From an uncultured Porphyromonadaceae bacterium (GTDB lineage: Bacteria; Bacteroidota; Bacteroidia; Bacteroidales; Muribaculaceae), in the NCBI GenBank assembly GCA_947176295.1, contig CAMWQB010000005.1, forward strand, positions 1 to 59,683: a stretch of DNA of 59,683 bases. The letters are read 5' to 3'. The notes below the pieces were generated by a model. The model saw only the letters and a list, made by a program, of their open reading frames with translations. It made no database searches and was not told the DNA's origin. The stretch's first letter is position 1, and each line of letters begins with the position of its first letter. Shown here piece by piece: positions 7,708-16,383 of the stretch. The translations under genes were made by a program, and so were the position numbers.

Positions 7708-10011
7708 TTGATTAAGACACTTTATTTTTTCGCTGTGGTGAGCGCGGTGATGATTCTTGCATGCCCACGCGCATTCTGCGCTCCGACGGATGCGAATATC
7801 GGAGGCCACGTGGTGGACGCCACAACCGGGGAACACATGCCGGGATGCCTTGTGCGCATCCTCGACACGAAGCTTGCAACGATGACCGACGGCTCGGGGC
7901 ACTACATGTTCCGCGACCTGCGTCCGGGGAGCTATACTCTGGAGGTGAGCTTCATGGGCTTCGCCCCCGCACGGAAGTCGACAGAGGTTGCCGAGGGCCA
8001 GACGGTGGAACTGAATTTTGAAATCGAAGACGATGCATTCATGCTCGACCGGGTGGTGGTAACGTCGTCGAAGACGGAGATAAAGCGGAGGGAAAGCCCG
8101 TCGTTGGTGAACATCGTGAGCGGGGCGACGCTTGCAACTGTGGGAGCGTGCTCGCTTGCCGACGGGCTGGACTTCCAGCCGGGCGTGAGAGTTGAGAACG
8201 ATTGCCAGAACTGCGGCTTCACGCAGGTGAGAATCAACGGTCTCGACGGCCACTATTCGCAGATACTGATGAATTCGCGGCCGGTCTTCTCGGCATTGAC
8301 GGGAGTGTACGGACTTGAGCAGATTCCGGCGAACATGATAGAGCGTATAGAGGTGATGCGAGGCGGGGGTTCGGCGCTTTTCGGGGCCTCAGCCGTGGGC
8401 GGAACTATCAATATCATCACCAAGGACCCGATGACGAATTCGGCCCAGGTGGGCCACACGCTGAGTTCGATAGGGATGAGCGGCTCGCTGGACAACAATA
8501 CGACGCTGAATGCGTCGATCGTAACGGACAACAACAAGGCGGGGGCCTTCATCTACGGGCAGAGCCGCTATCGCGACGGGTATGACAATAACGGGGACGA
8601 CTTTACGGATGTGGCTCAGCTGAAGAGCCAGACGATAGGGACGCGGACCTTTTTCCGGACGAGCGACGACACGAAGCTGACGGTGGAATACCACAACACG
8701 CATGAGTTCAGGCGCGGCGGCGACCAGCTGAATGTTCCGGCCCACCAGGCTATGATTGCCGAGCAGGTAGAGCACAATATCCATGCGGGGGAGGCGACGT
8801 TCGACCTGTGGATGCGGGAGCACCGCGACCACCTGGCGGTGTTTGCGGCTACGCAGGCCACGCGGCGACAGAGCTACTACGGAACGGACATGGACCCGAA
8901 CGCTTACGGGCGGACGTCGGACCTGGTGGTCACGGCGGGCAGCCAGTGGAGCCACCCGATGGATCGTTTCCTCTTCATGCCGGCTGAGCTTGTGGCCGGA
9001 GTTGAGTATTCGCACAACAGGCTCCACGACGTAACGGTGGGCTATGGCCACAACATCCTGCAGAGGGTGAACATCTACAGCGCCTATCTGCAGAATGAAT
9101 GGCGCAACGAGAAGTGGGGCTTCCTGGCGGGGGCGCGTCTTGACAAGCACTCGATGATTCATGGTCCTATCGTGTCGCCCCGCGTGAATGTGCGGTTCAA
9201 TCCGTCGAAGGCGTTCAATTTCCGGGCATCTTATTCGACGGGGTTCCGCTCGCCGCAGGCTTACGATGAGGACTTCCATGTGGCAATCGTGGGTGGGGAG
9301 CGCGTGGTAACGGTGCTTGCTCCGGGCCTGAAGCAGGAGAGCTCTCAGAGCGTGAGCGTGTCGGCTGATATGTACCGTACCTTCGGGAGCGTGCAGACCA
9401 ACCTGCTTGTGGAGGGCTTTTTCACGGACTTGCGCGATGTGTTTGCCTTGCGCCAGATCGGCACGGATGCGTCGGGGAACGATGTGCTCGAGCGCTACAA
9501 TGGCTCCGGGGCGCGGGTGATGGGCCTGAACATCGAGGCGAAGGCCTTCTTTACGAGCCGCTTTGACATCCAGGGGGGCATAACTCTGCAGCGGAGCCGC
9601 TACAAGGAGGCCGAAGCCTGGAGCGACAACCCGGATGTGGCGCCTGAGAAGCGGATGTTCCGCACGCCTGATGTCTACGGCTACTTTACGGCCAACTGGC
9701 AGATAACGCGGAAGTGGAAGGCGACCCTGACGGGGACGGGGACGAGCCCGATGCTTGTGCAGCATCTTGTGGGCTCGGGCACGGACGTGGACCTGGCGGT
9801 GAAGACGCAGTCGTTTTTCGACGCAACGGTGCGGGCCACTTATTGCCTGCGGCTCTTCGACCGCGTGGACATGGACCTGACTGCGGGGGTGAGCAATATT
9901 TTCAATTCGTATCAGAAGGATCTGGACGTCGGGCCACTGCGTGATTCGGGCTATGTGTACGGGCCGTCGCTTCCCCGGAGCGTGACAGTGGGTGTGTCGC
10001 TGAATATATAA
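7708..10011 (+). CDS. TonB-dependent receptor with N-terminal carboxypeptidase-like domain
   Basis: Outer-membrane active transporter of 767 residues. After the signal peptide (ending near CPRAFCA) comes a carboxypeptidase-regulatory-like domain (residues about 28-112: IGGHVVDATTGEHMPGCLVR). The plug follows, with RINGLDGHYSQILMNSRPVF, then IERIEVMRGGGSALFGASAV and GGTINIITKDP. A 22-strand barrel follows, ending LPRSVTVGVSLNI. The start is TTG 7708; the first in-frame ATG is at 7750, inside the signal peptide. No SusD partner is adjacent, so it is not a SusC-type system. The plug, with its Cys pair DCQNCGF, resembles vitamin/metal-chelate receptors, but the substrate cannot be read from sequence. 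Confidence 0.92.
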   Translation: MIKTLYFFAVVSAVMILACPRAFCAPTDANIGGHVVDATTGEHMPGCLVRILDTKLATMTDGSGHYMFRDLRPGSYTLEVSFMGFAPARKSTEVAEGQTVELNFEIEDDAFMLDRVVVTSSKTEIKRRESPSLVNIVSGATLATVGACSLADGLDFQPGVRVENDCQNCGFTQVRINGLDGHYSQILMNSRPVFSALTGVYGLEQIPANMIERIEVMRGGGSALFGASAVGGTINIITKDPMTNSAQVGHTLSSIGMSGSLDNNTTLNASIVTDNNKAGAFIYGQSRYRDGYDNNGDDFTDVAQLKSQTIGTRTFFRTSDDTKLTVEYHNTHEFRRGGDQLNVPAHQAMIAEQVEHNIHAGEATFDLWMREHRDHLAVFAATQATRRQSYYGTDMDPNAYGRTSDLVVTAGSQWSHPMDRFLFMPAELVAGVEYSHNRLHDVTVGYGHNILQRVNIYSAYLQNEWRNEKWGFLAGARLDKHSMIHGPIVSPRVNVRFNPSKAFNFRASYSTGFRSPQAYDEDFHVAIVGGERVVTVLAPGLKQESSQSVSVSADMYRTFGSVQTNLLVEGFFTDLRDVFALRQIGTDASGNDVLERYNGSGARVMGLNIEAKAFFTSRFDIQGGITLQRSRYKEAEAWSDNPDVAPEKRMFRTPDVYGYFTANWQITRKWKATLTGTGTSPMLVQHLVGSGTDVDLAVKTQSFFDATVRATYCLRLFDRVDMDLTAGVSNIFNSYQKDLDVGPLRDSGYVYGPSLPRSVTVGVSLNI

Positions 10012-10044
10012 CATTTTTTAAGTTAAGGCGACGAAATTTGTTCG

Positions 10045-10052
10045 TAACTTTG
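10045..10052 (+). promoter_or_regulatory. -7 box of the rubrerythrin promoter
   Basis: TAACTTTG matches TAnnTTTG and lies about 49 nt upstream of the rubrerythrin ATG. No clear TTTG sits 19-20 nt further upstream. Confidence 0.55.
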
Positions 10053-10100
10053 CGAAGAAAGGAATCCAAACCAAGATAAACCAAAACCGATTCAACTATT

Positions 10101-10652
10101 ATGAAAAAGAAATTTCTCTGCGTTGTCTGCGGATATATCCATGAAGGCGACGAAGCACCTGAAAAGTGCCCTGTGTGCAACGCTCCCCGTTCGAAATTCA
10201 AAGAAATCGACGATGAAGAAGTGCTGAAGTTCGTTACCGAACATGAAGTAGGCGTAGCCAAAGGTACTTCTGAAGAAATGATCAAGGACCTGAACGCACA
10301 CTTCCAGGGCGAATGCTCGGAGGTGGGTATGTATCTTGCGATGTCGCGTCAGGCCGACCGCGAGGGCTATCCTGAAATCGCGGAGGCTTTCAAGCGCTAT
10401 GCTTTCGAGGAGGCTGAACATGCATCGAAGTTTGCCGAGCTGCTTGGCGACTGCGTGTGGGACACGAAGACCAACCTCGAAAAGCGCATGCATGCTGAGG
10501 CAGGCGCCAACGAGGACAAAATGCGCATTGCCCGCAACGCCAAGGAGCAGGGTCTGGACGCTATCCACGACACTGTGCATGAAATGGCTAAGGACGAGGC
10601 ACGCCACGGCCGTGGCTTTGCCGGCCTCTACAAGCGCTACTTCGGCAAGTAA
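10101..10652 (+). CDS. rbr: Reverse-type rubrerythrin (rubredoxin domain first)
   Basis: Cytoplasmic non-haem di-iron peroxidase that detoxifies hydrogen peroxide in anaerobes. The rubredoxin iron site comes first ([10 protein letters not shown] and CPVCNAP, residues 7-28). The ferritin-like four-helix domain follows, with iron-ligand motifs [19 protein letters not shown] and [13 protein letters not shown]. Ordinary rubrerythrins have the rubredoxin domain last; this order matches the reverse rubrerythrins of clostridia and Bacteroidales. 183 residues, complete, own promoter and terminator, so probably monocistronic. Confidence 0.93.
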   Translation: MKKKFLCVVCGYIHEGDEAPEKCPVCNAPRSKFKEIDDEEVLKFVTEHEVGVAKGTSEEMIKDLNAHFQGECSEVGMYLAMSRQADREGYPEIAEAFKRYAFEEAEHASKFAELLGDCVWDTKTNLEKRMHAEAGANEDKMRIARNAKEQGLDAIHDTVHEMAKDEARHGRGFAGLYKRYFGK

Positions 10653-10674
10653 AAAAAAGAATCCATCATTTTCT

Positions 10675-10718
10675 CCCGGCTTGCGGCCAGTAAGGCTGCC
10701 GGCCGGGATTATTTTTTT
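10675..10718 (+). terminator. Rubrerythrin terminator
   Basis: GC-rich hairpin built on CCCGGC/GCCGGG arms with an inner GGCC/GGC pairing, followed by ATTATTTTTTT. It lies 22 nt after the stop. Confidence 0.8.
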
Positions 10719-10974
10719 GGGGGGGATTTGTCGGACTTTGGGGGCGGTGCAGGTTTATGTTATCGCCGCGAGGCGCTTGCGTTAACAAGACAAGCTGCTC
10801 TCCTTTGGCTTTATATTTTGGATAAATAATCTGCGCCCCGGATTCGCAATCGCTGCGGGTCCGGGGTTTTAAGATTAGTATAGCAAAGAGAGAAATTTTG
10901 AAAAGTTATGTCTTTTGGAAGCTGAAAAAGTATGTCTGTTTCTTGAGTTAAATCGAGTGGAGAGAGGGGGGGGC
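10719..10974. other. Intergenic stretch with an isolated terminator-like hairpin
   Basis: No gene-like ORF is seen here. A hairpin at about 10835-10868 (outer arms CCCCGGA/TCCGGGG, inner CGCA/TGCG) is followed by TTTT in the plus direction, although no plus-strand gene ends here. It could end a short RNA or be a relic. A run of 8 G lies just outside the stop codon of the minus-strand small protein. Confidence 0.4.
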
Positions 10975-11178
10975 TCAAAAGAGAGCCGGGAGGGAGGAGC
11001 CGGGCATGAGCGCCGGAGAAATGAATGCAGCAACGTCGGTGTTCCCGGTAAGGTCGGCGAATGTGAGCCAAAGTATGAGGAGAACAATCAGAAAGATTGC
11101 ACCGATGGCAACCCAGATGTTTATGCGGGTGCGCTTGCGCCGACTGTTTTCTTCTTTTCTGTAGTGATCGTTTGACAT
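10975..11178 (-). CDS. Small single-pass membrane protein, unknown function
   Basis: A 67-residue protein with a charged start (MSNDHYRKEENSRRKRTR), one clear membrane helix (NIWVAIGAIFLIVLLILWLT, about residues 20-39) and a short tail. The layout of basic N-terminus, one helix, then a W-L-T-x-A-D-like exit recalls short conserved proteins of Bacteroidales, but no function is known to me. It diverges from the rel gene, with about 100 nt between their starts. A longer minus ORF covering it (10811-11275) in another frame is not gene-like. Confidence 0.6.
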   Translation of the reverse strand: MSNDHYRKEENSRRKRTRINIWVAIGAIFLIVLLILWLTFADLTGNTDVAAFISPALMPGSSLPALF

Positions 11179-11259
11179 ATCTGTGATGTTTTATTGTTGT
11201 TCGTTTGAATAAAAAACACGAGCGGCGATAAATAAGTTCGCCAAGTAGAAAAAAAATTG

Positions 11260-11267
11260 TATATTTG
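11260..11267 (+). promoter_or_regulatory. -7 box of the rel promoter
   Basis: TATATTTG matches TAnnTTTG. It overlaps the in-frame TTG at 11265, which therefore cannot be the start of translation, and implies a leader of only about 5-15 nt before ATG 11280 or 11289. Confidence 0.65.
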
Positions 11268-11279
11268 TCGTTCAAAAAA

Positions 11280-13547
11280 ATGAAGTCTATGGAAAACGGA
11301 CAGAGCTATTTCACAGAAGCAGAGCTACATGAGGTGCGTTCGCTGGCGCGGGGCCTTGTGCGGCGTCTGTACGGGCGTATGAGTGGGGCTGAAATCCGGC
11401 GACTGCGCGGGAGGCTGGAGGCCTGCGCTTTGTCGGGGGGGCTGAATCCGACGCGCTTCGGTCTTAACCCTGTAGTGCATTCGCTGCGGACGGCAACGGA
11501 ACTCTGCGAGTCGCTTTCGCCTGACGCGTCGATGGCTACGGCGCTGCTTGTGGCTCCTATCTACTCTGAGGGCGAGATGCCGGAGGATGATGAGCTTATC
11601 GGGGCCTGGGGCGAGGATACCGCCGGGCTCGTGCGCGGGCTGCGGAAGGTGAATTCGATCTATGCGCATGCCGCGACGGTGCAGAGCGAGAATTTCAGGA
11701 AGTTGCTTCTGACGTTCGCGGAGGATATCCGCGTGATAATTCTGATGATTGTGGATCGCCTCGTGCTGATGCGTGCGGTGAACCACCATCCTGACGAGCG
11801 TGCCGTGAAGGAGCTGGCGCATGAGGCGAGCTACCTTTATGCGCCACTGGCCCACCGCCTTGGGCTCTACTCGATCAAGAGCCAACTGGAGGACATGGCG
11901 CTGAAATACAGCAACCGCGAGATTTTCTCGACGATTGCGCGTCAGCTGAACGAGACCAAGACAAAGCGCGACAAGTATATCGAGGCTTTTATCGACCCTA
12001 TCCGCAGGCGACTGAAGGCCGAGGGGCTGAACTTCGAGATAAAGGGACGCACGAAGAGCATTTCTTCGATCTGGAACAAGATGAAGAAGCAGCACAATTC
12101 GGTGGAGGATATTTTCGATCTCTTTGCTATCCGTGTGGTGCTGGACGTGCCGCCGGAGCGGGAGAAGAGCGCCTGCTGGCTTGTGTATTCGATAGTTACG
12201 GATATGTATCTTCCGAACCCTGAGCGCCTTAAGGACTGGATAAGCATCCCCAAGAGCAATGGCTACGAGAGCCTGCACATAACGGTGTACGGGCCGGATG
12301 AGCGCTGGGTGGAGGTGCAGATCCGCACGAAGCGCATGGATGAGATTGCGGAGAAGGGCCTTGCGGCGCACTGGAAATACAAGGGCATCAAGAGCGAGAG
12401 CAACCTGGACACGTGGATGACGAATATCCGCGACATCCTGGAGACGGCCGAAACGGGCCCGATGGAGCTGATAAAGAACGTGAAGATGGACGTCTACTCG
12501 CGTGAGGTGTTTGTGTTCACTCCCAAGGGGGATCTCTACAAGCTGCCGCAGGGGGCTTCGCTGCTGGACTTCGCGTTCAATATCCACACGAAGATAGGAG
12601 CGCAGTGTGTGGGCGGGCGAGTGAACGGAAAGAACCGCAAGCTGAACTACAAGCTCAATTCGGGCGACACGGTGGAAATCTTCACGTCGGCGCAGCAGGA
12701 GCCCAACCGCGACTGGCTGAACATCGTCGTAACGTCGAAGGCCAGGAATAAAATCCGGGCGATGCTGAAGGAGGCGGAGTCGAAGAATGCCGACATAGGC
12801 AAGGAGCTGCTGCAACGGAGGCTTAAGAACAGGAAGATAGACTTCGACGAGGCCACAATGTCGCGCACGCTTCCGCGGCTGGGGTATAAGAATTCGATAG
12901 AATTTTTCAGCGCCTTGGGCAAGGGTGATGTGGACATCAACAACGTGATCGAGGCATACACGGCGTCGGCCGATAACGGGCAGAACACGCCCGGGGGCGA
13001 GGGAGCGGAAAGAGTGTCGGCCAGCGAATTCACGATGCAGACGCCTGCCGGAACGGATAGTGCCGGCGACCAGACGACGGGCAAGGACGGCGCGGGGGCC
13101 GATGTGCTGGTGATAGGCGAGGGCATCAAGGGCATGAGCTACAAGATGGCCCGTTGCTGCAATCCGATCTACGGCGATGACGTGTTCGGCTTCGTGTCGG
13201 CCGAGGGGGTTATAAAAATCCACAGGACTGACTGCCCGAATGCGGCCCATATCCGGGAGCGCTATCCTTACCGACTGGTGCCAACGCGATGGAGCGGGAA
13301 GGTGGGCTCGCAGTTTGCGGCGACGCTGAGGGTTGTGGGCAAGGACGACCTGGGCATCGTGACGAACATATCGTCGATAATCAACAAAGAAAAGAACGTA
13401 ACGCTCCGCACTATCTCGATAGACTCGCACGACGGGCTGTTTCAGGGCATACTCGTGGTGGGAGTGGAGGATACGGGCGCATTGAACTCCCTGATTAAAA
13501 AGATAAAAACCGTAAAAGGCGTAAAAGATGTGCAACGAAGCAAATAA
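11280..13547 (+). CDS. rel: RelA/SpoT (p)ppGpp synthetase with degenerate hydrolase domain
   Basis: Makes the alarmone (p)ppGpp. Domains (residues from ATG 11280): an HD-type hydrolase region at about 30-190; synthetase at about 230-360 (GRTKSISSIWNKMKKQ, then SIPKSNGYESLH and EVQIRTKRMDEIAEKGLAAH); TGS at about 400-460; a Cys-containing zinc-finger-like region (MARCCNPIYGDD, HRTDCPNAAH); and ACT at the end. The HDxxED motif of the hydrolase is replaced by LLVAPIYSEG (89-98), so hydrolysis is probably lost. The synthetase keeps RLKD (316-319), the RxKD form typical of bifunctional enzymes and not the ExDD form of RelA. ATG 11289 is an alternative start. Confidence 0.9.
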   Translation: MKSMENGQSYFTEAELHEVRSLARGLVRRLYGRMSGAEIRRLRGRLEACALSGGLNPTRFGLNPVVHSLRTATELCESLSPDASMATALLVAPIYSEGEMPEDDELIGAWGEDTAGLVRGLRKVNSIYAHAATVQSENFRKLLLTFAEDIRVIILMIVDRLVLMRAVNHHPDERAVKELAHEASYLYAPLAHRLGLYSIKSQLEDMALKYSNREIFSTIARQLNETKTKRDKYIEAFIDPIRRRLKAEGLNFEIKGRTKSISSIWNKMKKQHNSVEDIFDLFAIRVVLDVPPEREKSACWLVYSIVTDMYLPNPERLKDWISIPKSNGYESLHITVYGPDERWVEVQIRTKRMDEIAEKGLAAHWKYKGIKSESNLDTWMTNIRDILETAETGPMELIKNVKMDVYSREVFVFTPKGDLYKLPQGASLLDFAFNIHTKIGAQCVGGRVNGKNRKLNYKLNSGDTVEIFTSAQQEPNRDWLNIVVTSKARNKIRAMLKEAESKNADIGKELLQRRLKNRKIDFDEATMSRTLPRLGYKNSIEFFSALGKGDVDINNVIEAYTASADNGQNTPGGEGAERVSASEFTMQTPAGTDSAGDQTTGKDGAGADVLVIGEGIKGMSYKMARCCNPIYGDDVFGFVSAEGVIKIHRTDCPNAAHIRERYPYRLVPTRWSGKVGSQFAATLRVVGKDDLGIVTNISSIINKEKNVTLRTISIDSHDGLFQGILVVGVEDTGALNSLIKKIKTVKGVKDVQRSK

Positions 13548-13548
13548 C

Positions 13549-14397
13549 ATGCGCAGGGCTCTGCGGAGCCTTGCAGCGGGAGCATGCGGAATGCTGCTTC
13601 TGTTCGGAACCGAAGGCTGCGGGCCGTCGGCTGAGGAGCGGGCTGCGGCCACCCTGGTGGGACAGGCCGAGGCTCTCTACGACATGGGCGACTACCGGGG
13701 GGCAATCGACTCGGTGAAGGCTCTAGACGAACGCTACCATTCGTTCACCGACCTGCGTCGTGGAGGTCTCCGCATCCGGGCGATGGCTACCGAGGGGCTG
13801 ATTCGCGACAGCATAGAGGCAATAGAGCCGGTGCTGGTGCAGTCGAAGCTTGCGGCCGACAGTCTGCGAAAATTCTTTGTGCATATAGAGCCTGCAGCCG
13901 AAGGGCTCGACGGCTACTATCTGGCCGCCACTATTCCGGCGTCGTCGGCTATGGAGACCACGACGATACAGCCGAGGGTGGATGAGGATGGCTATCTCTA
14001 CCTGACGGCGAACATCAGCGGGCGGAGCATCGGTCTGGACGGGCTGAAGATCGGAACAGGGAATGAGGCGTGGACCTCGGGGCAGATCAGCCCTTCGCGG
14101 GTGGCGAGCGTGGAAGGGTCGGACGTCGCGAGCTTCGCGCCCGAAGATCTCGAGGGGCTCGGGGCGTGGCTCACGGCACATGCCGGGGCGAAGCTGACGG
14201 GCACCCTAACGGGCACGCGCGGCATGGCCACATTCCAGATCTCCGCGATGTTGAGAGAGGCTATCGTGCGCAGCTATGAATTCTCGGAGGCGTGGCAGGC
14301 CGAAAGAAAGGCCTCGATCCAACGGGAGAAACTGGAGCGGAAGCTGCAGGCCGTGCGCGACCAACTGGCCAACATGCCTCTACCTTCGCAGGATTAG
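13549..14397 (+). CDS. Predicted lipoprotein, unknown function
   Basis: A 282-residue protein starting 1 nt after the rel stop, so probably co-transcribed with it. An alternative ATG at 13528 overlaps rel, but 13549 gives the better lipoprotein signal (MRRALRSLAAGACGMLLLFG, then TEGC with the lipid Cys). TPR-like helices follow (AEALYDMGDYRGAIDSVKAL), then a beta-rich central part with no recognised family. The C-terminus is a charged coiled coil (AWQAERKASIQREKLERKLQ). The end overlaps the convergent DUF6155 gene by 18 nt. No function can be assigned. Confidence 0.75.
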   Translation: MRRALRSLAAGACGMLLLFGTEGCGPSAEERAAATLVGQAEALYDMGDYRGAIDSVKALDERYHSFTDLRRGGLRIRAMATEGLIRDSIEAIEPVLVQSKLAADSLRKFFVHIEPAAEGLDGYYLAATIPASSAMETTTIQPRVDEDGYLYLTANISGRSIGLDGLKIGTGNEAWTSGQISPSRVASVEGSDVASFAPEDLEGLGAWLTAHAGAKLTGTLTGTRGMATFQISAMLREAIVRSYEFSEAWQAERKASIQREKLERKLQAVRDQLANMPLPSQD

Positions 14398-14871
14398 GGC
14401 ACGGAAAGAACGGGTGCCAAGGGTGCCGTCGGCGAGCTTCTGCAGAGCGTCGAGGGCGTGGGAGATGCACCCTGCGGTGTCGGCGGCGGCGACGTATTCG
14501 TCGACGAAGCGAGAGAATCCGCGGACGAGAGTGTCGCTCATGCGCTGTGAGGCGGAGGCCGACAGGAGACTGAAAATAACAAAGAACCTGAGGCGTAGCA
14601 CATAGTCGTCGCCCGGCTGGAATGAAGCGAAATCGGAGATAATCTTCCTGAGAACCGACACGCGAGTCTTCGAACGTCCCCACTTGCCGCGCCGACATTC
14701 CTTTTCGACTTCCTCGCGGGCTTTGTCGAGAAGCTTGTCGGGGTCGGGGGCAAGAAAATATTCGAGGTATTCCTTAATTTCCTTGCGGGCGGAATACGCT
14801 TCGAGAACGAGTTGCTCGAGCTGAGGCTTAGTCATCAGCGCGAGCTCTTTTTTGAGGGCAATCTTGGACAT
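14380..14871 (-). CDS. DUF6155 family protein
   Basis: A 163-residue cytoplasmic protein. The frame is open further upstream to 14997, but that extension would be an unlikely leader; ATG 14871 gives the natural start MSKIALKKELALMTKPQLEQ. It is helical and charged, with EVEKECRRGKWGRSKTRVSV in the middle and a helical C-terminal half. I recognise it as the Bacteroidota DUF6155 family from the N-terminal pattern; its function is unknown. It converges with the lipoprotein gene and shares the last 18 nt. Confidence 0.75.
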   Translation of the reverse strand: MSKIALKKELALMTKPQLEQLVLEAYSARKEIKEYLEYFLAPDPDKLLDKAREEVEKECRRGKWGRSKTRVSVLRKIISDFASFQPGDDYVLRLRFFVIFSLLSASASQRMSDTLVRGFSRFVDEYVAAADTAGCISHALDALQKLADGTLGTRSFRALILRR

Positions 14872-14976
14872 ATCGAGTGCAAAATAACAAATTTTCGGGG
14901 ACCCTGGCAAGAGATAAAGAATGCAAATTCTTGCGAAAATATCATTACAGGCGGGGCAATAGCGGAAATTTTTCCG

Positions 14977-14984
14977 TACTTTTG
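14977..14984 (+). promoter_or_regulatory. -7 box upstream of the small membrane protein gene
   Basis: TACTTTTG matches TAnnTTTG and lies 29 nt before ATG 15014. It argues against the in-frame GTG at 14984 as the start. Confidence 0.55.
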
Positions 14985-15013
14985 TGAAAGTATTCACTCA
15001 CATTCTACTGCGT

Positions 15014-15505
15014 ATGGACACATTGTCGATCATAGCCCTCATCTTAGCAACAACGGGCGCACTCCTGATGTATATCAACACTGTGGCGGCCACGATAGCG
15101 GCTTATGCATCGATAGTCTGCGCATGCTTCTGCGGAGCGGGAGGAGCAGTATCGGTGTCGGCCGACGGGCTTCTATTCTGGGGCGTGGCCGCTGTGATAG
15201 TGCTTGGTCTTCAGTATCTCAAGACAGACAATCCGTTTATATCGCGCCTGTCGCTGGCCTACGTCAGCAGCGGCGCACTTGTAGGGGCGCTGTTGGGGCT
15301 TGTGAGCTCGCATACCCCGGCGTATATCATCTGCGGCTCGGCGATAGGAGCGCTTTTAGGGGCCCTTGCCTTCACTCGGACGCCATCGGGGCGCGCGCTG
15401 GGCGGCAACCGCAGCGTGTTGCTGGACTTTATCGGTGCAGCAGCCCTTCCGGCGGTGGTGATAACGGGAATGAGCGCCGTGGCCACTTCTTCGATCCTAT
15501 ACTGA
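15014..15505 (+). CDS. Four- to five-helix membrane protein, unknown function
   Basis: A 163-residue hydrophobic protein starting MDTLSIIALILATTGALLMY. Several membrane helices are seen (about residues 3-20, 24-40, 52-66, 80-100, 104-120 and 142-160). Two glycine-rich helices, SSGALVGALLGLVSSH and ICGSAIGALLGALAF, resemble the packed glycine repeats of DUF456-like membrane proteins, though I cannot confirm that family. It has its own promoter box and is followed by a DUF4919 gene after 82 nt. Confidence 0.7.
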   Translation: MDTLSIIALILATTGALLMYINTVAATIAAYASIVCACFCGAGGAVSVSADGLLFWGVAAVIVLGLQYLKTDNPFISRLSLAYVSSGALVGALLGLVSSHTPAYIICGSAIGALLGALAFTRTPSGRALGGNRSVLLDFIGAAALPAVVITGMSAVATSSILY

Positions 15506-15587
15506 ACTGACAATTCCATCTTTCCTAAACGACACAGAGCATAAAACAATCATTCATTCAACATCTTCCATCCTTCTCTCTCCCAAG

Positions 15588-16316
15588 ATGAACCTCCGAC
15601 TAATCCTCCTTTCGATTCTTGCAACGTTGATTCTGGCCGTGAGTCCCTGCGCCTTCGGAGCGGATAAACGCTCGGCACTCGGCAAACCGGACCTTGAGAA
15701 AATTGCCCGCGAAAGCACCGACCCGGATTCGCCTCTGAACTACGGGAGGCTGCTTCAGGAGTTTTTGCGGAACGACACGACGATGACGCCTGAGGAGTTT
15801 CAGGCGTTCTACTACGGGACATTGTTTCAGGAAGATTACGATCCCTACCGCCCGGCGGTGAATCCGCGGCTTCTCGAGGAGCTGAAGCCCATCTACGCCA
15901 AAACGAAGCGGACGCGTGCCGACCGGCAGAAGATGCTGGACTATGCCATGCAGGTGATAGAAGATAATCCGGTTGACCTCCGCCAGCTCACGAACCGCAT
16001 CTATGTGTATGAGCAGAACGGGAAGTATGACCTTGCACGCATATGGCAATATAAACTGAACCACCTGCTGCTGGTGATAGCAGCCTCGGGAACGGGAGCG
16101 GATAAGGAAAATGCGTGGACTGTGGTGTATCCTCAGCATGAATATGATTTTCTGAATCTTTCGGGCACGACGGTTACGGATTCGCACTTCGACCCGGCCG
16201 GCTACGACGTGATAGTGGCAGGGAAAAAAGGAGCTTCGGGCACGGAGCATTTCTTTGATATTCGGGAACTTCTGCACCAATATTTTCTGAAACATCCGAA
16301 GGAAGCGGGAAAATAG
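15588..16316 (+). CDS. Secreted DUF4919 family protein
   Basis: A 242-residue protein with a signal peptide (LRLILLSILATLILAVSPC, cleaved near CAFGA). The mature part has the DUF4919 pattern MTPEEFQAFYYGTLFQEDYD followed by helical TPR-like pairs (MLDYAMQVIEDNPVDLRQL), then QHEYDFLNLSGTTVTDSHFD. It ends FFDIRELLHQYFLKHP. The function is unknown; DUF4919 is restricted to Bacteroidota as far as I know. An envelope location is inferred from the signal peptide. Confidence 0.8.
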   Translation: MNLRLILLSILATLILAVSPCAFGADKRSALGKPDLEKIARESTDPDSPLNYGRLLQEFLRNDTTMTPEEFQAFYYGTLFQEDYDPYRPAVNPRLLEELKPIYAKTKRTRADRQKMLDYAMQVIEDNPVDLRQLTNRIYVYEQNGKYDLARIWQYKLNHLLLVIAASGTGADKENAWTVVYPQHEYDFLNLSGTTVTDSHFDPAGYDVIVAGKKGASGTEHFFDIRELLHQYFLKHPKEAGK

Positions 16317-16348
16317 ATTGGAATTTCGGCTGCAAATTATTATCTTTG
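16317..16348 (+). promoter_or_regulatory. Promoter of the carbohydrate-binding protein gene
   Basis: TATCTTTG (16341-16348) matches the -7 consensus, and ATTG (16317-16320) sits 20 nt upstream as a one-mismatch -33 element. The ATG is 36 nt downstream. Confidence 0.65.
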
Positions 16349-16383
16349 CAACGTTATATCATACTTCATTCACATTTCTAATC

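Noticed and set aside
8389-10014. 541-residue minus-strand open frame opposite the TonB receptor
   Set aside because: Antisense shadow with biased Arg/His composition; plus-strand receptor motifs are unambiguous.
10962-10970. Run of 8 G as a phase-variation tract
   Set aside because: It lies just outside the stop codon of the small membrane protein, so slippage would not change any reading frame seen here.
10811-11275. 154-residue minus-strand open frame upstream of rel
   Set aside because: Overlaps the more convincing 67-residue membrane protein in another frame and crosses a hairpin; composition is not protein-like.
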